A DNA stretch of 64,000 bases from Opitutia bacterium (GCA_947461205.1 CANHJG010000002.1:27443-91442), one strand, 5' to 3'. Shown: positions 1-9,824, counted from the first letter of the stretch. Notes: a model not told the origin generated them from the letters alone. Numbers and translations are program-made.

Positions 1-426
1 TTCCGCATGCGGAAAATTGCCCTCTACGAAACGGGCCAGCGGGGCGGCGGCCCGGAGCAGGTCGGGACAACGGGCTGCCGCGATCCGCAGCCCCACGTCA
101 GCCGGCAACAGGTCCTCGCCCGTCGGCCATTTCGCCCGAAAGCGCACCGACAGGATTCGGGCATCCGTCGAAAAATCCTGCGACCGTTCCCCGGGCGGAG
201 GAAACAGCCAATCGCCCGCCCCGGCCCGCCAGGCTTGGGCGCCGAGCCGCACCTGGACCTGCCCCTGCCGGATCAGCCAGGCCGTGAGATCAAAGGCCGA
301 CACTTTGCCCCGGCGCCCCTGCCGCGAGACCGGACCGTCGTACACCCAGATCAAATGCGCGTGCAAACCCGCCCACTCCGCCAGGGGGACGCGGGGCGCC
401 AAGGCCGAGGAAAAAGGAGCTGGCAT
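1..426 (-). CDS. AraC-family transcriptional regulator, N-terminal sensor part (cut by window edge)
   Basis: The minus strand is open from an ATG at 426 to the first base (142 codons, no stop reached). Segments such as WLIRQGQVQVRLG, GDWLFPPPGERSQDF and ILSVRFRAKWP match the cupin-like effector/dimerisation domain found in AraC regulators of sugar-degradation loci. The two C-terminal helix-turn-helix motifs that would confirm the family lie outside the window. The gene is divergent from the TonB receptor starting at 541, the usual position for a regulator of that receptor and its downstream catabolic genes. An overlapping open frame at 351-542 is a shadow. The family call rests on the sensor domain and context only. 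Confidence 0.7.
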   Translation of the reverse strand, partial: MPAPFSSALAPRVPLAEWAGLHAHLIWVYDGPVSRQGRRGKVSAFDLTAWLIRQGQVQVRLGAQAWRAGAGDWLFPPPGERSQDFSTDARILSVRFRAKWPTGEDLLPADVGLRIAAARCPDLLRAAAPLARFVEGNFPHAE

Positions 427-540
427 GGCAAAATCATGTAAGTTTTTGAAGAAACGGCGCAAGTCTGCGCGGTGGTCTTCGCCGGCGCCGGCCCATTGAC
501 TGGGTCCGGCGCTTGCCTCTCCCCTAACCCCTCGCTTGCC
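427..540. promoter_or_regulatory. Divergent promoter region between the AraC regulator and the TonB receptor
   Basis: This 114-base spacer separates two divergent genes and must carry at least one promoter for each. A small palindrome, GCGCA-AGTC-TGCGC (457-470), lies in it and could be an operator half-site, but it is short for this GC content. No convincing sigma-70 boxes were identified. The role is inferred from position. Confidence 0.35.
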
Positions 541-3500
541 ATGAACTCCCCTGCTTCGCATCCCCTTCACCGGCTAAGGCGATTTTTTTCGTTGGGCGTA
601 GCCGTACTGCTGGTCACCGGGCTGCCGGCCCAACCGGTGGTCGGCGGCGTGATCAGCGGCCGGGTCTTCAACCCCGCCACCGGCGAGTACCTGCGCAACG
701 CCGAGATTCGGCTCACGGAGACCGGCCAGTCCGCCATCTCGGGCAACGAAGGCACCTTCCGCGTTTCACCCGTGCCGCCCGGCAAAGCCACGCTCGTCGT
801 CTCCTACACCGGCTATCGCACCGCCACCGCCGTGGTCGACGTCGCGCCCGGCGCCACGGTCAACCGCGACTTCGATCTCGTCAGCACGCTCCAAACGGCG
901 ACCGCCAGCGAGGCCATCAAGCTCGGCGCGTTCGTCGTCGCGGGCGAGCGCGAGGGCAATGCCAAGGCGATCATGGAGCAGCGCCGCTCGATGAACATCA
1001 CCAACACGGTCGCCTCCGACGTGTTTGGGGACAACTCCGAGGGCAACGTGGGTGAATTCCTGAAGCACCTGCCCGGCGTCGAGGTGGAGATGAGCTTCGG
1101 CGAAATCCGCAACATCAGCCTCCGCGGACTCGGGTCCGAGTACACGGCGGTTACGCTGGATGGCGTTTCCCTCGCCAGTGCGGATCCGAGCAGCACAGGC
1201 GGCGGCTCCGACGCCCGGGTCTTTACGTTCGAACAGGTTTCGCTGAGTAGCATGGACACGATCGAGGTCTCGAAGACGGTCAGCGCCGATGTCGACGCCA
1301 ACGCGCCGGCCGGCACCATCAATTTGAAGACCAAGCGGGCCTTCGAACGCGCGGGCCGACGGGTCACGGTGCAGGCCAATGTCGCCGCCCATTCCGAGGA
1401 ACTCAATCTGCGCAAGTCCCCGGGGCCGGGCGAGGAAATGCCGAGTCGCAAACTCCGGCCCGGAGGAATTTTTGAATACTCCGACGTCTTTCTGAACCAG
1501 CGTCTCGGCGTGGTTCTGAACATCAGCGAATCCAATCTTTACCAGGAAGTCCTCGCCACGTCGCTGACCTACAACCGCAGTCCGACGACCGCCGACCCGC
1601 GTCCAATCGTAATCACTGCGATCGGGATGACTCACTCGCCCCGGTTCAACGAGCGGTTTACCACCACCCTCACCACCGACTTCAAGGCGACGCCGCAACT
1701 CGTGCTGTCACTCGGGCTGATCTACAACTGGTCCGACCTGTGGATGGCTCAGCAGGTGGTGGATTTCACCGCGGGCGCGCGCAATGCCATCGTCGGTGTC
1801 GAACCCCTGGTGAGTTTCACCTCCTCGAACGCGGGGAGCGTCGCCGTGGCGCCGTCGAGGAATTCCAAGGCCGGCCAAACCTTCAGCTACTTGCCGAAGT
1901 TTGAATACAAGGTCGGCGACCTGCTGCTGGAAGGCAGGTTCGCCAATTCGATTTCCCGCGGCTGGTACGATCCCCTGAATCAACGGGGGACCATTCGCAA
2001 CATGGTGAGCCCGACGGCCAGCAACGTGGCCTTCCGGGCCCAGCGCTCCTCGGACACGAGCGCCGACTGGAAGATCACGCAGGTGGGAGGGCGCGATCTG
2101 GCCAATGGCGCCAACTTCACGAGTCCGGAAGCCAATATCAACGACGGCCGCAGCCTGCGCGCCCAGGTCTACAGCGGGGAAATCACCGCCACGCTTAAAA
2201 CCGACCGCTTCGTTCCCGTCATCTGGAAAACGGGCGTAAAGACGAAGCACGAGACCTTTGACCTCAAGAACAAGCTGGGCTCGATTCGGTACAACTACGT
2301 CGGCCCCGGCGGTGGACCGGTCGGGGGCTGGGCCGGCCTGACTTCTCCGCTCGGCATCGATCTGGGGATGCTCGGGGGCAGCGTGACGACGACCTCCGGG
2401 CAACCGCTTTTCATGCCGGACATGCGCCGCATCGGCCAGGCCTTCCTCAATCGACCGGACTATTTTCAGCTATTCCTGCCGGTGAACAATTACTTCAACG
2501 CCAACGTGGCGAACACGCGGCACTACGAGGAGCAGGTTGACGCGGCGTTTGCGATGGGGACCGCGACGCTCGGCAAGGTGACCTTGCGCGCGGGGCTGCG
2601 TTGGGAGCAGACGGGCACCGACTCACTCGAATTCGATCCCCTCACCAACGCGGAGGTGCGGGCGGCGGGTTTCCCGGCGACCTCGCGCGCGACCACGATT
2701 CCGGGCATCGACTACCAGTTCTTCACCAAGCCCCGCATCCATCGCACCGGCGACTACGACAATCTCTTCCCGAGCGCCTCGTTCAAATACATGCTGAACC
2801 CCAACCTAAGTTTTCATGCGGGCTATAGCCGCACGATCCGGCGACCCCAAATTTCCCAAGTTGCCGGCGTCTGGCTCGTGAACGATCAGACCCTGCGGGC
2901 CACGGTCCCCAACGTGAACCTGCAACCAGAAACCTCGGACAACTATTCCGCGCGCCTCGCTTATTACTTCGAGCCCGTTGGACTTTTGGGCATCAACTTC
3001 TACCAGAACAGCGTCAAGGATCTCCTGCAGTCGAGCGACCTTACGGCCGAAGAATTTGGCTACACCGAGTCGGATCTGGCGCGGTATACGTTTGTCTCCA
3101 CGACCAACGTCCCCGGCCGGGTTCAGATCCGTGGTATGGAACTGGAGTACAGCCAGAGCCTGTCCTTTTTACCCCGCCCCCTCAAAGGCCTCTCGGTCCG
3201 CGCCAGCTACACGCGCAACTACGCCGAAATCCGGCGGCCCAGCATGTCTCCGCATACGGCCAGCGGCGGGCTGTCTTATACCGGAGGACGCTTCAACGCG
3301 TCGCTCAACGCCAAGTGGAGCGACAACGTACCCACCAACGAAGCTGGCAACAACTACGTGCGACACCGCACGAGCCTCGACGCCAGCGGCGGTTTCCGCC
3401 TGACCCCGCGCTACAGCCTGTTTATCAGCGCCCGCAACCTCACCAACGCTGCCTACATCAGCATGCAGGAACGCACCGGCAGTCCGCCACTGTGGAGCGC

Positions 3501-3552
3501 CTATCAGGTCTGGGGCACCACCTGGACCTTCGGCGTCAAGGGTGTGTTCTGA
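541..3552 (+). CDS. TonB-dependent receptor with N-terminal carboxypeptidase-like domain
   Basis: Outer-membrane active transporter of about 1003 residues, probably for an oligosaccharide. Residues 1-31 are a Sec signal peptide with a hydrophobic core at FFSLGVAVLLVTGLPA. Residues ~36-110 form a carboxypeptidase regulatory-like Ig fold (ISGRVFNPATGEYL, VVSYTGYRTATAVVDV). The plug follows at ~165-280 (LPGVEVEM, NISLRGLGSEYTAVTLDG), and the rest is a beta-barrel ending in the classic C-terminal phenylalanine (TFGVKGVF). The frame is open from 472, but the ATG at 541 places the signal peptide correctly. It leads a co-oriented set with the beta-helix/esterase, FAD oxidoreductase and MFS genes. 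The divergent AraC gene is the likely regulator. The substrate cannot be read from the sequence. Confidence 0.93.
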   Translation: MNSPASHPLHRLRRFFSLGVAVLLVTGLPAQPVVGGVISGRVFNPATGEYLRNAEIRLTETGQSAISGNEGTFRVSPVPPGKATLVVSYTGYRTATAVVDVAPGATVNRDFDLVSTLQTATASEAIKLGAFVVAGEREGNAKAIMEQRRSMNITNTVASDVFGDNSEGNVGEFLKHLPGVEVEMSFGEIRNISLRGLGSEYTAVTLDGVSLASADPSSTGGGSDARVFTFEQVSLSSMDTIEVSKTVSADVDANAPAGTINLKTKRAFERAGRRVTVQANVAAHSEELNLRKSPGPGEEMPSRKLRPGGIFEYSDVFLNQRLGVVLNISESNLYQEVLATSLTYNRSPTTADPRPIVITAIGMTHSPRFNERFTTTLTTDFKATPQLVLSLGLIYNWSDLWMAQQVVDFTAGARNAIVGVEPLVSFTSSNAGSVAVAPSRNSKAGQTFSYLPKFEYKVGDLLLEGRFANSISRGWYDPLNQRGTIRNMVSPTASNVAFRAQRSSDTSADWKITQVGGRDLANGANFTSPEANINDGRSLRAQVYSGEITATLKTDRFVPVIWKTGVKTKHETFDLKNKLGSIRYNYVGPGGGPVGGWAGLTSPLGIDLGMLGGSVTTTSGQPLFMPDMRRIGQAFLNRPDYFQLFLPVNNYFNANVANTRHYEEQVDAAFAMGTATLGKVTLRAGLRWEQTGTDSLEFDPLTNAEVRAAGFPATSRATTIPGIDYQFFTKPRIHRTGDYDNLFPSASFKYMLNPNLSFHAGYSRTIRRPQISQVAGVWLVNDQTLRATVPNVNLQPETSDNYSARLAYYFEPVGLLGINFYQNSVKDLLQSSDLTAEEFGYTESDLARYTFVSTTNVPGRVQIRGMELEYSQSLSFLPRPLKGLSVRASYTRNYAEIRRPSMSPHTASGGLSYTGGRFNASLNAKWSDNVPTNEAGNNYVRHRTSLDASGGFRLTPRYSLFISARNLTNAAYISMQERTGSPPLWSAYQVWGTTWTFGVKGVF

Positions 3553-3605
3553 CCCGCCTGCATCTCGCCCCCCATGCTTAACTCCCGCCCCTTATCCGCT
3601 GCTTC

Positions 3606-5645
3606 ATGACGACCGGCTCCCTCCTCCACATTTTCCTCGCCCTCTCGCTGGCGGTCGCCTCGGCCCCGGCCGCCGAGCCCGCGCCGGTCGTCATCGACAG
3701 CCTGGCCGCGCTCGCCGACTACGCCGGACGCAGCCACGTCCGCGTCAAAATGAAAGCCGGCATCTACCTCCTCAACGACGCCACCCTGGCCCGCGCCGCC
3801 GAGGTGAAACACCCGGAGTTGGCCGGCAAGGCTGCCGGCAGCTACCGCGTCAACACGCTGCTGCATTTCTCCGGCAGCGACAGCGTCTATGACCTCGCGG
3901 GCGTCGTCATCCACCTCGACACCGCGTTGCACCAAACAGTGCGTGGCCCCCTCGACAAGATCTTCATCTCCGGCGCGCGCACGACCCTTTCCGGTCTGGA
4001 ATTCGCCGATCTCGGCGACACCCCGCCCAACAAGGGCGGGCTGCGCATGCTGCACGTCATCGGCGACGGCAACACGATCGAAAACGTGACCCTCCGGACG
4101 CGCGGCTCCTCGCCCTACGGCTACGGCAACCTGCTCGGCAAGGGCAGCCACGCCCTCGTGCCCCTCTCCAAGCAGTCCTGCCTGCTCATCACCGGCCGCG
4201 ACAACCGCATCCTCAGCACCAAGGTCATCACGCGCACCTTCGGCCACGGCATCGTGATGCAAGGCGCCGTGAACACGCTGATCCAGGGTTGCTACGTCGA
4301 GGGCGAGATGCGCTCGACCGACGACATGCTCAAGGAGACTTCCGGCCCAGCGCACAGCGTGGGTTTTCGGAGCGATTATCCGCCCGGGAAGATCGTACCA
4401 GGCCAGATGGTCGCCCTGAGCGAGGACGGCGTGCGCGCCTATCCCGACGGCAGTCAGGTGGGCGGGCGGCGCACCGAGAATATCACCGTGATCGACTGCA
4501 CCGTGAAGAACATGCGCTCCGGCTTCGACCTGGCCGCGGCCCGCGGCGCCGTGCGCGTGTCGGGCAGCACGGCGATCGGCTGCAGCGAAAAAGGCTATGC
4601 GGTTCCCTCCGGCGGCGTCATCGAACGCTGCGCCGGCGACGCTTTGTATGCGCCGCTGCTCTCGCTGCATGACAAGCATGGCCGCGATTGCCGCATCGAT
4701 CTGACCCTGATCGGCACCTCCGGCGATTTTCCGCCCGCGCGCCTGGCCGAGATCAACGGCACGGGCCACCAGATCGTGATCAAACCCCATCCCGCGGGCG
4801 AACCGGCCCAGGCGAGGCCGATCGTCTTCGGCGACTCGTTTTGGGCGGACGTACAGCGCTTTCGGGATCCCACCATCACCCGCGAAGACTCGACCGGTGC
4901 CCGTGGTATCGCACTGCGCAACGAAACCGCCATGCCCTTGGTGTTGGGCCCGACGGCCCGCGACTGTGTCATCTCCACCCTCGGCCCGGTGCGGCGCGAC
5001 GAGGGCCAGAACAACCGGTGCTCCGCGATTTCACCCCCGGCGCCGGTCACCGGCTCACCGGCGAAGGTGGTTTGCTTCGGCGACAGCATCACGAAGCGGG
5101 GCTATCCCGACGAACTCGCCACGTTGCTCGGCGTGGCGGTCGTCAACGCAGGCGTCGGCGGCAACACCACGACCGCCGGCTTGAAGCGGATGCAGCGCGA
5201 TGTGCTGGATCTGAAACCCAGCGTGGTCGTCATCTGCTTCGGCACCAATGACAGCCGGGTGGATGCCCCGAAGGTCCATGTGACGGTCGATGCCTACACC
5301 GCAAATCTCCGGCAGATGCTGGCCCGCTGCGCGGAGATCCCTGCGCGCGTCGTGCTCTGCACCGTGCCGCCGATCAATCCCGAGCCCTACTTCCAGCGGC
5401 ACGCGAAACCGGCCTTCGACGAGTTGGGCGGTCTGCCGGCGATCCTTGAGCGATACCGCGCCGCGGTGCGGCGCCTCGGCGCCGAGCTCGGCGTGCCGGT
5501 GGTTGACTTGGGACAGCAGCTCCCCGCCACTCCGGCCTGGCTGAGCGCCGACGGCGTCCATCCCGCTCCCGCGGGCAACACGATCCTCGCGCAGCTGATC
5601 GCCGCCCAGGTCGCCCCGCTGCTCGGCCCGCGCGCCCACCCATGA
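3606..5645 (+). CDS. Secreted right-handed beta-helix protein fused to an SGNH/GDSL esterase domain
   Basis: A 679-residue secreted protein. After a signal peptide (LALSLAVASAPAAEPA), residues ~30-470 show the repeated short-strand pattern of a right-handed beta-helix as in pectate-lyase-like folds (NTIENVTLRTRG, NTLIQGCYVEGEM, NITVIDCTVKNM). Residues ~487-675 are an SGNH hydrolase with all blocks visible: GDSIT (Ser494), GVGGNT, GTND (Asn548) and DGVHP (Asp649, His652). The expected activity is removal of acyl groups from a polysaccharide by the C-terminal half; the helix may bind or cleave glycan. It follows the TonB receptor by 53 bases, and its stop overlaps the next start (ATGA), indicating one transcript. 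Catalytic residues of the helix part could not be assigned. Confidence 0.85.
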   Translation: MTTGSLLHIFLALSLAVASAPAAEPAPVVIDSLAALADYAGRSHVRVKMKAGIYLLNDATLARAAEVKHPELAGKAAGSYRVNTLLHFSGSDSVYDLAGVVIHLDTALHQTVRGPLDKIFISGARTTLSGLEFADLGDTPPNKGGLRMLHVIGDGNTIENVTLRTRGSSPYGYGNLLGKGSHALVPLSKQSCLLITGRDNRILSTKVITRTFGHGIVMQGAVNTLIQGCYVEGEMRSTDDMLKETSGPAHSVGFRSDYPPGKIVPGQMVALSEDGVRAYPDGSQVGGRRTENITVIDCTVKNMRSGFDLAAARGAVRVSGSTAIGCSEKGYAVPSGGVIERCAGDALYAPLLSLHDKHGRDCRIDLTLIGTSGDFPPARLAEINGTGHQIVIKPHPAGEPAQARPIVFGDSFWADVQRFRDPTITREDSTGARGIALRNETAMPLVLGPTARDCVISTLGPVRRDEGQNNRCSAISPPAPVTGSPAKVVCFGDSITKRGYPDELATLLGVAVVNAGVGGNTTTAGLKRMQRDVLDLKPSVVVICFGTNDSRVDAPKVHVTVDAYTANLRQMLARCAEIPARVVLCTVPPINPEPYFQRHAKPAFDELGGLPAILERYRAAVRRLGAELGVPVVDLGQQLPATPAWLSADGVHPAPAGNTILAQLIAAQVAPLLGPRAHP

Positions 5646-7036
5646 GCACCCTGCCGATCCACCCCCACCCTGTCGCCTTCGACGTCCTCGTCATGGGCGG
5701 GGGCGTGTCGGGCAGCGTGGCCGCGATCGCGGCGGCCCGCACCGGCGCGCGCGTGCTGCTCGTCGAGGAGCACGGCTTCCTCGGCGGTTCGCTCACCGCC
5801 ATGGGCGTCGGGCCGATGATGAGCTTTCACAACCCCGACGGCGAACAGGTAGTCCGCGGCATTCCCGACGAGATCATCCGGCGCCTCCAGGCCCGCGGCG
5901 CCAGCTTGGGCCACATCGCCGACACCACGACCTATTGCAGCACCGTCACGCCATTCGAAAGCGAGGAGCTCAAGATTGAACTGGAAGACATGCTCACCGC
6001 CGCCGGTGGCGAGGTGCTGTTTCACACCCAATTGGCCGGGGTAATCGCGGCAACGGATCGCCTCGCCGCGATCGTGCTCTGCAACAAGGCGGGCCTCACG
6101 GCGTTTCGCGCGAAAATCTTCATCGATGCCACCGGCGATGCCGACCTCGCCGCGCGGGCTGGCGTCGCATTCACCCTCGGGCGCACGGGCGATGGACTCG
6201 CCCAACCCATGACGATGAATCTGAAGCTGGCTAATGTGGATACGGCGGCGGTGCGCGAATATGCCCGGAGCCATCCCGACGATTTTCTTTGGTCGCCGGT
6301 GGGCCAGACAGAGGGCCTTCGCCGTCTCGCCTCGTCCCCCCGTCTGAGTCTGGCGGGCTTCCTCGGCGCCTGGAAGGCCGCCCGCGAGCGCGGCGAGGTC
6401 GACGTCCCGCGCGATCAGGTGCTCTTTTTCGAGACGCCGACTCCCGGCGTCGTGATTGTTAACACCTCGCGGATCGCTGGCCTGAATGCGGCCGATCCGT
6501 TCCAGCTCAGCCGGGCCGAGATGATCGGCCGCAAGCAATGCGCGCAGATCTTCCGCTTCCTGCGCACCCACGCCCCGGGCTTTGCCCAAGCCGTGCGGAT
6601 GGACACCGCCGCCAAGATCGGCGTGCGCGAGACCCGGCATGTCGCCGGCCTCTACCAGCTGACCGCGGACGACCTTCTGGCCTCGCGCGCCTTTCCCGAC
6701 GCGATCGCGCTCGGCGGCTACCCGATCGACATTCATGCCCCGTCCGCCGAAACCACCACGACCAAGCCCCTGCGGCCATCGGCCCGCTATCAGATCCCGC
6801 TGCGCAGTCTGCTGGTCGAGCGGCCGGAGAATCTCATCGTCGTCGGACGCTGTATCAGTGCCACGCACGAAGCGGCGGCGGCGTTCCGGGTGACCCCGAT
6901 TGCGATGGCGATCGGCCAGGCCGGCGGGGTCACCGCGGCAGAAGCGGTCCGCGGCGACGTTGCACCCGCGCAGGTGCCCTACGCCGCAGTTCGCGAGCGA
7001 TTGTTGCAACAAGGGGCGCAGTTGCCGGCGCCGTAA
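5642..7036 (+). CDS. FAD-dependent oxidoreductase (FAD_oxidored family)
   Basis: A 464-residue flavoprotein. The N-terminus carries the dinucleotide-binding fold (DVLVMGGGVSGSVAAIAAAR) followed by VLLVEEHGFLGGSLTAMGVG, typical of the FAD_oxidored family common in carbohydrate loci of Verrucomicrobiota and Planctomycetota. A second FAD contact, FIDATGDADLAARAG, lies near residue 160, and the C-terminal IVVGRCISATHEAAAAFR segment completes the FAD site. There is no signal peptide, so it is probably cytoplasmic. Its start overlaps the stop of the preceding esterase gene by four bases. The substrate is unknown; oxidation of an imported sugar or sugar acid is inferred from context. Confidence 0.85.
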   Translation: MSTLPIHPHPVAFDVLVMGGGVSGSVAAIAAARTGARVLLVEEHGFLGGSLTAMGVGPMMSFHNPDGEQVVRGIPDEIIRRLQARGASLGHIADTTTYCSTVTPFESEELKIELEDMLTAAGGEVLFHTQLAGVIAATDRLAAIVLCNKAGLTAFRAKIFIDATGDADLAARAGVAFTLGRTGDGLAQPMTMNLKLANVDTAAVREYARSHPDDFLWSPVGQTEGLRRLASSPRLSLAGFLGAWKAARERGEVDVPRDQVLFFETPTPGVVIVNTSRIAGLNAADPFQLSRAEMIGRKQCAQIFRFLRTHAPGFAQAVRMDTAAKIGVRETRHVAGLYQLTADDLLASRAFPDAIALGGYPIDIHAPSAETTTTKPLRPSARYQIPLRSLLVERPENLIVVGRCISATHEAAAAFRVTPIAMAIGQAGGVTAAEAVRGDVAPAQVPYAAVRERLLQQGAQLPAP

Positions 7037-7080
7037 ATCGGGCGTGCGTCCGCGCTGATCCGCCCTTTAGCCTTATCACC

Positions 7081-8331
7081 ATGGACTGGATACGACCGGA
7101 ACGCCGCCGCTGGATCATCCTCGGCGTCGTCTTTGGGGCGATGGTCCTCAACTATGTGGACCGGCAAATCGTGTCGGTGCTGAAGCCCACGCTGAAGGCC
7201 GAATTCGGCCTCGATGACCGCGGGTATGCCATGCTGATCAACGTGTTCGTTTTTTGCTACGCGAGCAGCTACGCCGTGGCCGGCTGGCTCGTCGATCGGT
7301 TCGGCGCCGGGCGGGTGATGGTCTACGGTATGCTCGCGTGGTCGGGGGCCTGCTTCGGCGGCGCCTTCACCCGGACCTTCGGCCAACTCGCGTTTTTTCG
7401 TGGGCTGCTGGGGGTGGCCGAGCCTACGACGTTTCCCGCCCAGCTGCGCGTGGTGACGATCTGGTTTCCTCCGGCCCTGCGGGCGACAGCCAACAGTCTT
7501 TGCGCCGCGGGCAGTACCGTGGGGGCCATCATCGCCCCGCCGCTCATCGCCTGGCTGGCAGTGCGGTTCGGCTGGCATGCGGCGTTCTTCGTGCCCGGTG
7601 TGATCGGCCTTGGGTTGGCCGTGGTCTGGCGCCTGGTGTATCGCGACCCTCCCGCCGTCGTCGGTCCGGCTCTGGCCCTGGGCGCGGCGGCGGATCGGGC
7701 CGCGGGGTTTACGTGGCCTCAGCTCTGGCGCACGCGCAGCCTCTGGGGCCTCTTGCTCAGCCGCTTCATCAGCGACCCGGTGTGGTACTTCTGCCTCTTC
7801 TGGCTGCCCGGCTACCTGCAGGAACGCTCGGGCCTCACCCTCGCGCAAATCGGCCTGCTCGGCTGGATCCCCTTCCTCGTGGCCGATCTCGGCGGCGTGG
7901 GCAGCTCCCTGTTCTCGGACCGTCTCGTCCGCCGCGGCGTCGCGCCCCTGCGCGCGCGCCAGCTCACGCTCGCCGGCGCCGCGGTCTTGGCGCCGGTCTG
8001 CCTGCTGACGCCCCATTTCCCCCACCCTTTCGCCACCCTCGCCATTTTCAGCGTGGTCGGCGCGGTTTGCCTCACCTGGCTCTTCAATCTCGGGGTGGTG
8101 GTGGCCGACGCCTTTCCCGCCGCCAACGTCGGCAGTGTTTGGGGGATCGCGGGCGCCTTTGGCGCAACCGGGGCCATCTGCTTCAACGTCTATGTCGGCC
8201 ACCTGATGGAGACCTTCGGGGCCGGCCGCATCTTCGTGGCGCTGGCCGTGCTGCATCCGCTCGCCGCGGTCGTGCTCTGGCTGACGGTGCGGCGCGAGCA
8301 TCCGAACGGAAGCGGATTGTCGGCGGCGTGA
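7081..8331 (+). CDS. MFS permease, anion:cation symporter (hexuronate-transporter-like)
   Basis: A 416-residue inner-membrane transporter with about 12 hydrophobic segments. The start MDWIRPERRRWIILGVVFG, the segment NYVDRQIVSVLKPTLKAEFG and the loop DRFGAGRVM are typical of the ACS family that includes the hexuronate and galactonate permeases. The ATG at 7081 is chosen because the longer open frame upstream overlaps the FAD oxidoreductase in another frame. It is the last gene of the 0.5-8.3 kb plus-strand set and probably takes up the monomer made by the periplasmic enzymes. Uronate or another sugar acid is the likely cargo by family; this is inference. Confidence 0.87.
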   Translation: MDWIRPERRRWIILGVVFGAMVLNYVDRQIVSVLKPTLKAEFGLDDRGYAMLINVFVFCYASSYAVAGWLVDRFGAGRVMVYGMLAWSGACFGGAFTRTFGQLAFFRGLLGVAEPTTFPAQLRVVTIWFPPALRATANSLCAAGSTVGAIIAPPLIAWLAVRFGWHAAFFVPGVIGLGLAVVWRLVYRDPPAVVGPALALGAAADRAAGFTWPQLWRTRSLWGLLLSRFISDPVWYFCLFWLPGYLQERSGLTLAQIGLLGWIPFLVADLGGVGSSLFSDRLVRRGVAPLRARQLTLAGAAVLAPVCLLTPHFPHPFATLAIFSVVGAVCLTWLFNLGVVVADAFPAANVGSVWGIAGAFGATGAICFNVYVGHLMETFGAGRIFVALAVLHPLAAVVLWLTVRREHPNGSGLSAA

Positions 8332-8387
8332 TCGGTCACGCGGCCACGATGACGAACAGGCATCGCGGGCCGGCCGCGAAGATTGGC

Positions 8388-9824
8388 TTAGCTAGGACCG
8401 CGTTGCAGGATGTGATAGTTGGCCATCGAAATGCCGCTTAGCATCGCGCCGACGATCCCCAAAAAGCCTTGGTCGGTGCCGCACAGGTAGAGGTTGCCCA
8501 GAGCCGTCCGCCCCTGCCGGTGTTTCACGGCCGACCCGTAGATGGCACCGCCGAGATGGCCGGTGAATTTCATGATCGTGCGCGGCGTGAACATGTCGGT
8601 GGTCACGGTTGCGACCGTCAGCGCATCGTCGCTGGCGAGCGCGGGCAGGAACCGGCGGGCGCTCCGTTGCACCGCAGCAAACCACCGCGTCTTGTCGGCC
8701 CGGTAGGTCTCCTCCGGCAGGTGCGCCCATTGCGCATAGTTCGCCAGACAGGTGACCCGAAAAATTCCCTCGGGCAGCACACGGTCGGCACCGTAGTCGA
8801 AGTTGTTCGGAATGCAGATGACGCCGCTGCGCGTGTCCACCTGCCCGGTCGACCGCTCGTAGGCGAAATGGGCGGAATCGTTGAAAAAAACGATCGTGTC
8901 GCTCCCCCACCCCAGCGCCGCCGGCTGCCGGTCCAGAATACTGATGGTCTCGACAAAGGACAGCGGGCCGGGGGCGCTAGGGGGCTCAGCGCCGCCAGCG
9001 GCCACCAGCCGTTCGGTCTCGGGCGCGCCAATCGACGAGATCACATGGTCGGCGGTGATTTCGTCCCCGCCCTCGAGCACCAACGCGGTCGCCCGGCCCG
9101 CGTGAGTCACGATTTTTTGCACGCCGCATTTCATCCGCCGTTCGCCCCCCGCCGCGCGGTATTTTTCCAGCAGCACGCGCAAAACGACGCGCACGCCCTC
9201 GAACGGCCGCGCAAAACCTTCGAGGAAGAGCGCCTTGAACATGATGACGAACTGGCCGAACTCCATGTCATGCTCCGTCGCGCTCCCGTAATACATCAGC
9301 GGGCAAAAGAGCATGTCCTCCAACAGCGGGTCGGTGATATGCTGCCGGACCAGCGTTCGCGCCGAGACGGCCACGGTATCGAGGGATACGTCGTTGTAGG
9401 TGCGCACGGCCGCGACGAGCTGGCGAAACCCGTCCGCCTGCGCCGGAAAATGCTGCGCGACCTCGCCCTCGAAGACGGCAAAGTCATTGGTGAAGCGCAG
9501 CGAGGTTTCGCCGTGCGGACCGAACGCGATGCGCGACTGCTGCTGCTCGCAGAGCGCGAATTCGTCGCGTTCGATGCGGAGTTGCCGGAGCAGTTTGCCG
9601 AGCGGGGTGCCCTTCACGCCCGGCCGCACGAAATTCGTCATCGCGTGGAGCCCCACGTCGAACTTCCGCCCCCCGATACTGTAGAAACTATTGAGCCCGC
9701 CGACGGCATTGTGGCGCTCGAAGATGCACACGCTCTTCCCGAAATGCGCCAGGCGGATCCCGGCGGCCAGTCCGGACATGCCGGCGCCGATGATGGCGAC
9801 GTCGTAGTGGGAGCGGGTGTTCAT
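8388..9824 (-). CDS. CrtI/RetSat-like NAD(P)/FAD-dependent oxidoreductase
   Basis: A 478-residue flavoprotein of the phytoene desaturase / retinol saturase superfamily. It has a dinucleotide-binding motif at the N-terminus (VAIIGAGMSGLAAGIRLA), VGGLNSFYSIGGRKFDVG just after it, and the C-terminal FAD signature GNLYLCGTDQGFLGIVGAM. These enzymes saturate, desaturate or isomerise polyene or acyl chains. It lies 63 bases downstream of an acyl carrier protein gene and a ketosynthase gene on the same strand, so an acyl-chain substrate held on the carrier is more plausible than a carotenoid; no phytoene synthase is nearby. A strong hairpin with a T run separates it from the carrier-protein gene. 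Confidence 0.82.
   Translation of the reverse strand: MNTRSHYDVAIIGAGMSGLAAGIRLAHFGKSVCIFERHNAVGGLNSFYSIGGRKFDVGLHAMTNFVRPGVKGTPLGKLLRQLRIERDEFALCEQQQSRIAFGPHGETSLRFTNDFAVFEGEVAQHFPAQADGFRQLVAAVRTYNDVSLDTVAVSARTLVRQHITDPLLEDMLFCPLMYYGSATEHDMEFGQFVIMFKALFLEGFARPFEGVRVVLRVLLEKYRAAGGERRMKCGVQKIVTHAGRATALVLEGGDEITADHVISSIGAPETERLVAAGGAEPPSAPGPLSFVETISILDRQPAALGWGSDTIVFFNDSAHFAYERSTGQVDTRSGVICIPNNFDYGADRVLPEGIFRVTCLANYAQWAHLPEETYRADKTRWFAAVQRSARRFLPALASDDALTVATVTTDMFTPRTIMKFTGHLGGAIYGSAVKHRQGRTALGNLYLCGTDQGFLGIVGAMLSGISMANYHILQRGPS

Noticed and set aside
8388..9824. Carotenoid desaturase (crtI) as a specific call.
   Set aside because: No phytoene synthase or other carotenoid gene is nearby; the neighbours are an acyl carrier protein and a ketosynthase, so only the superfamily was named.
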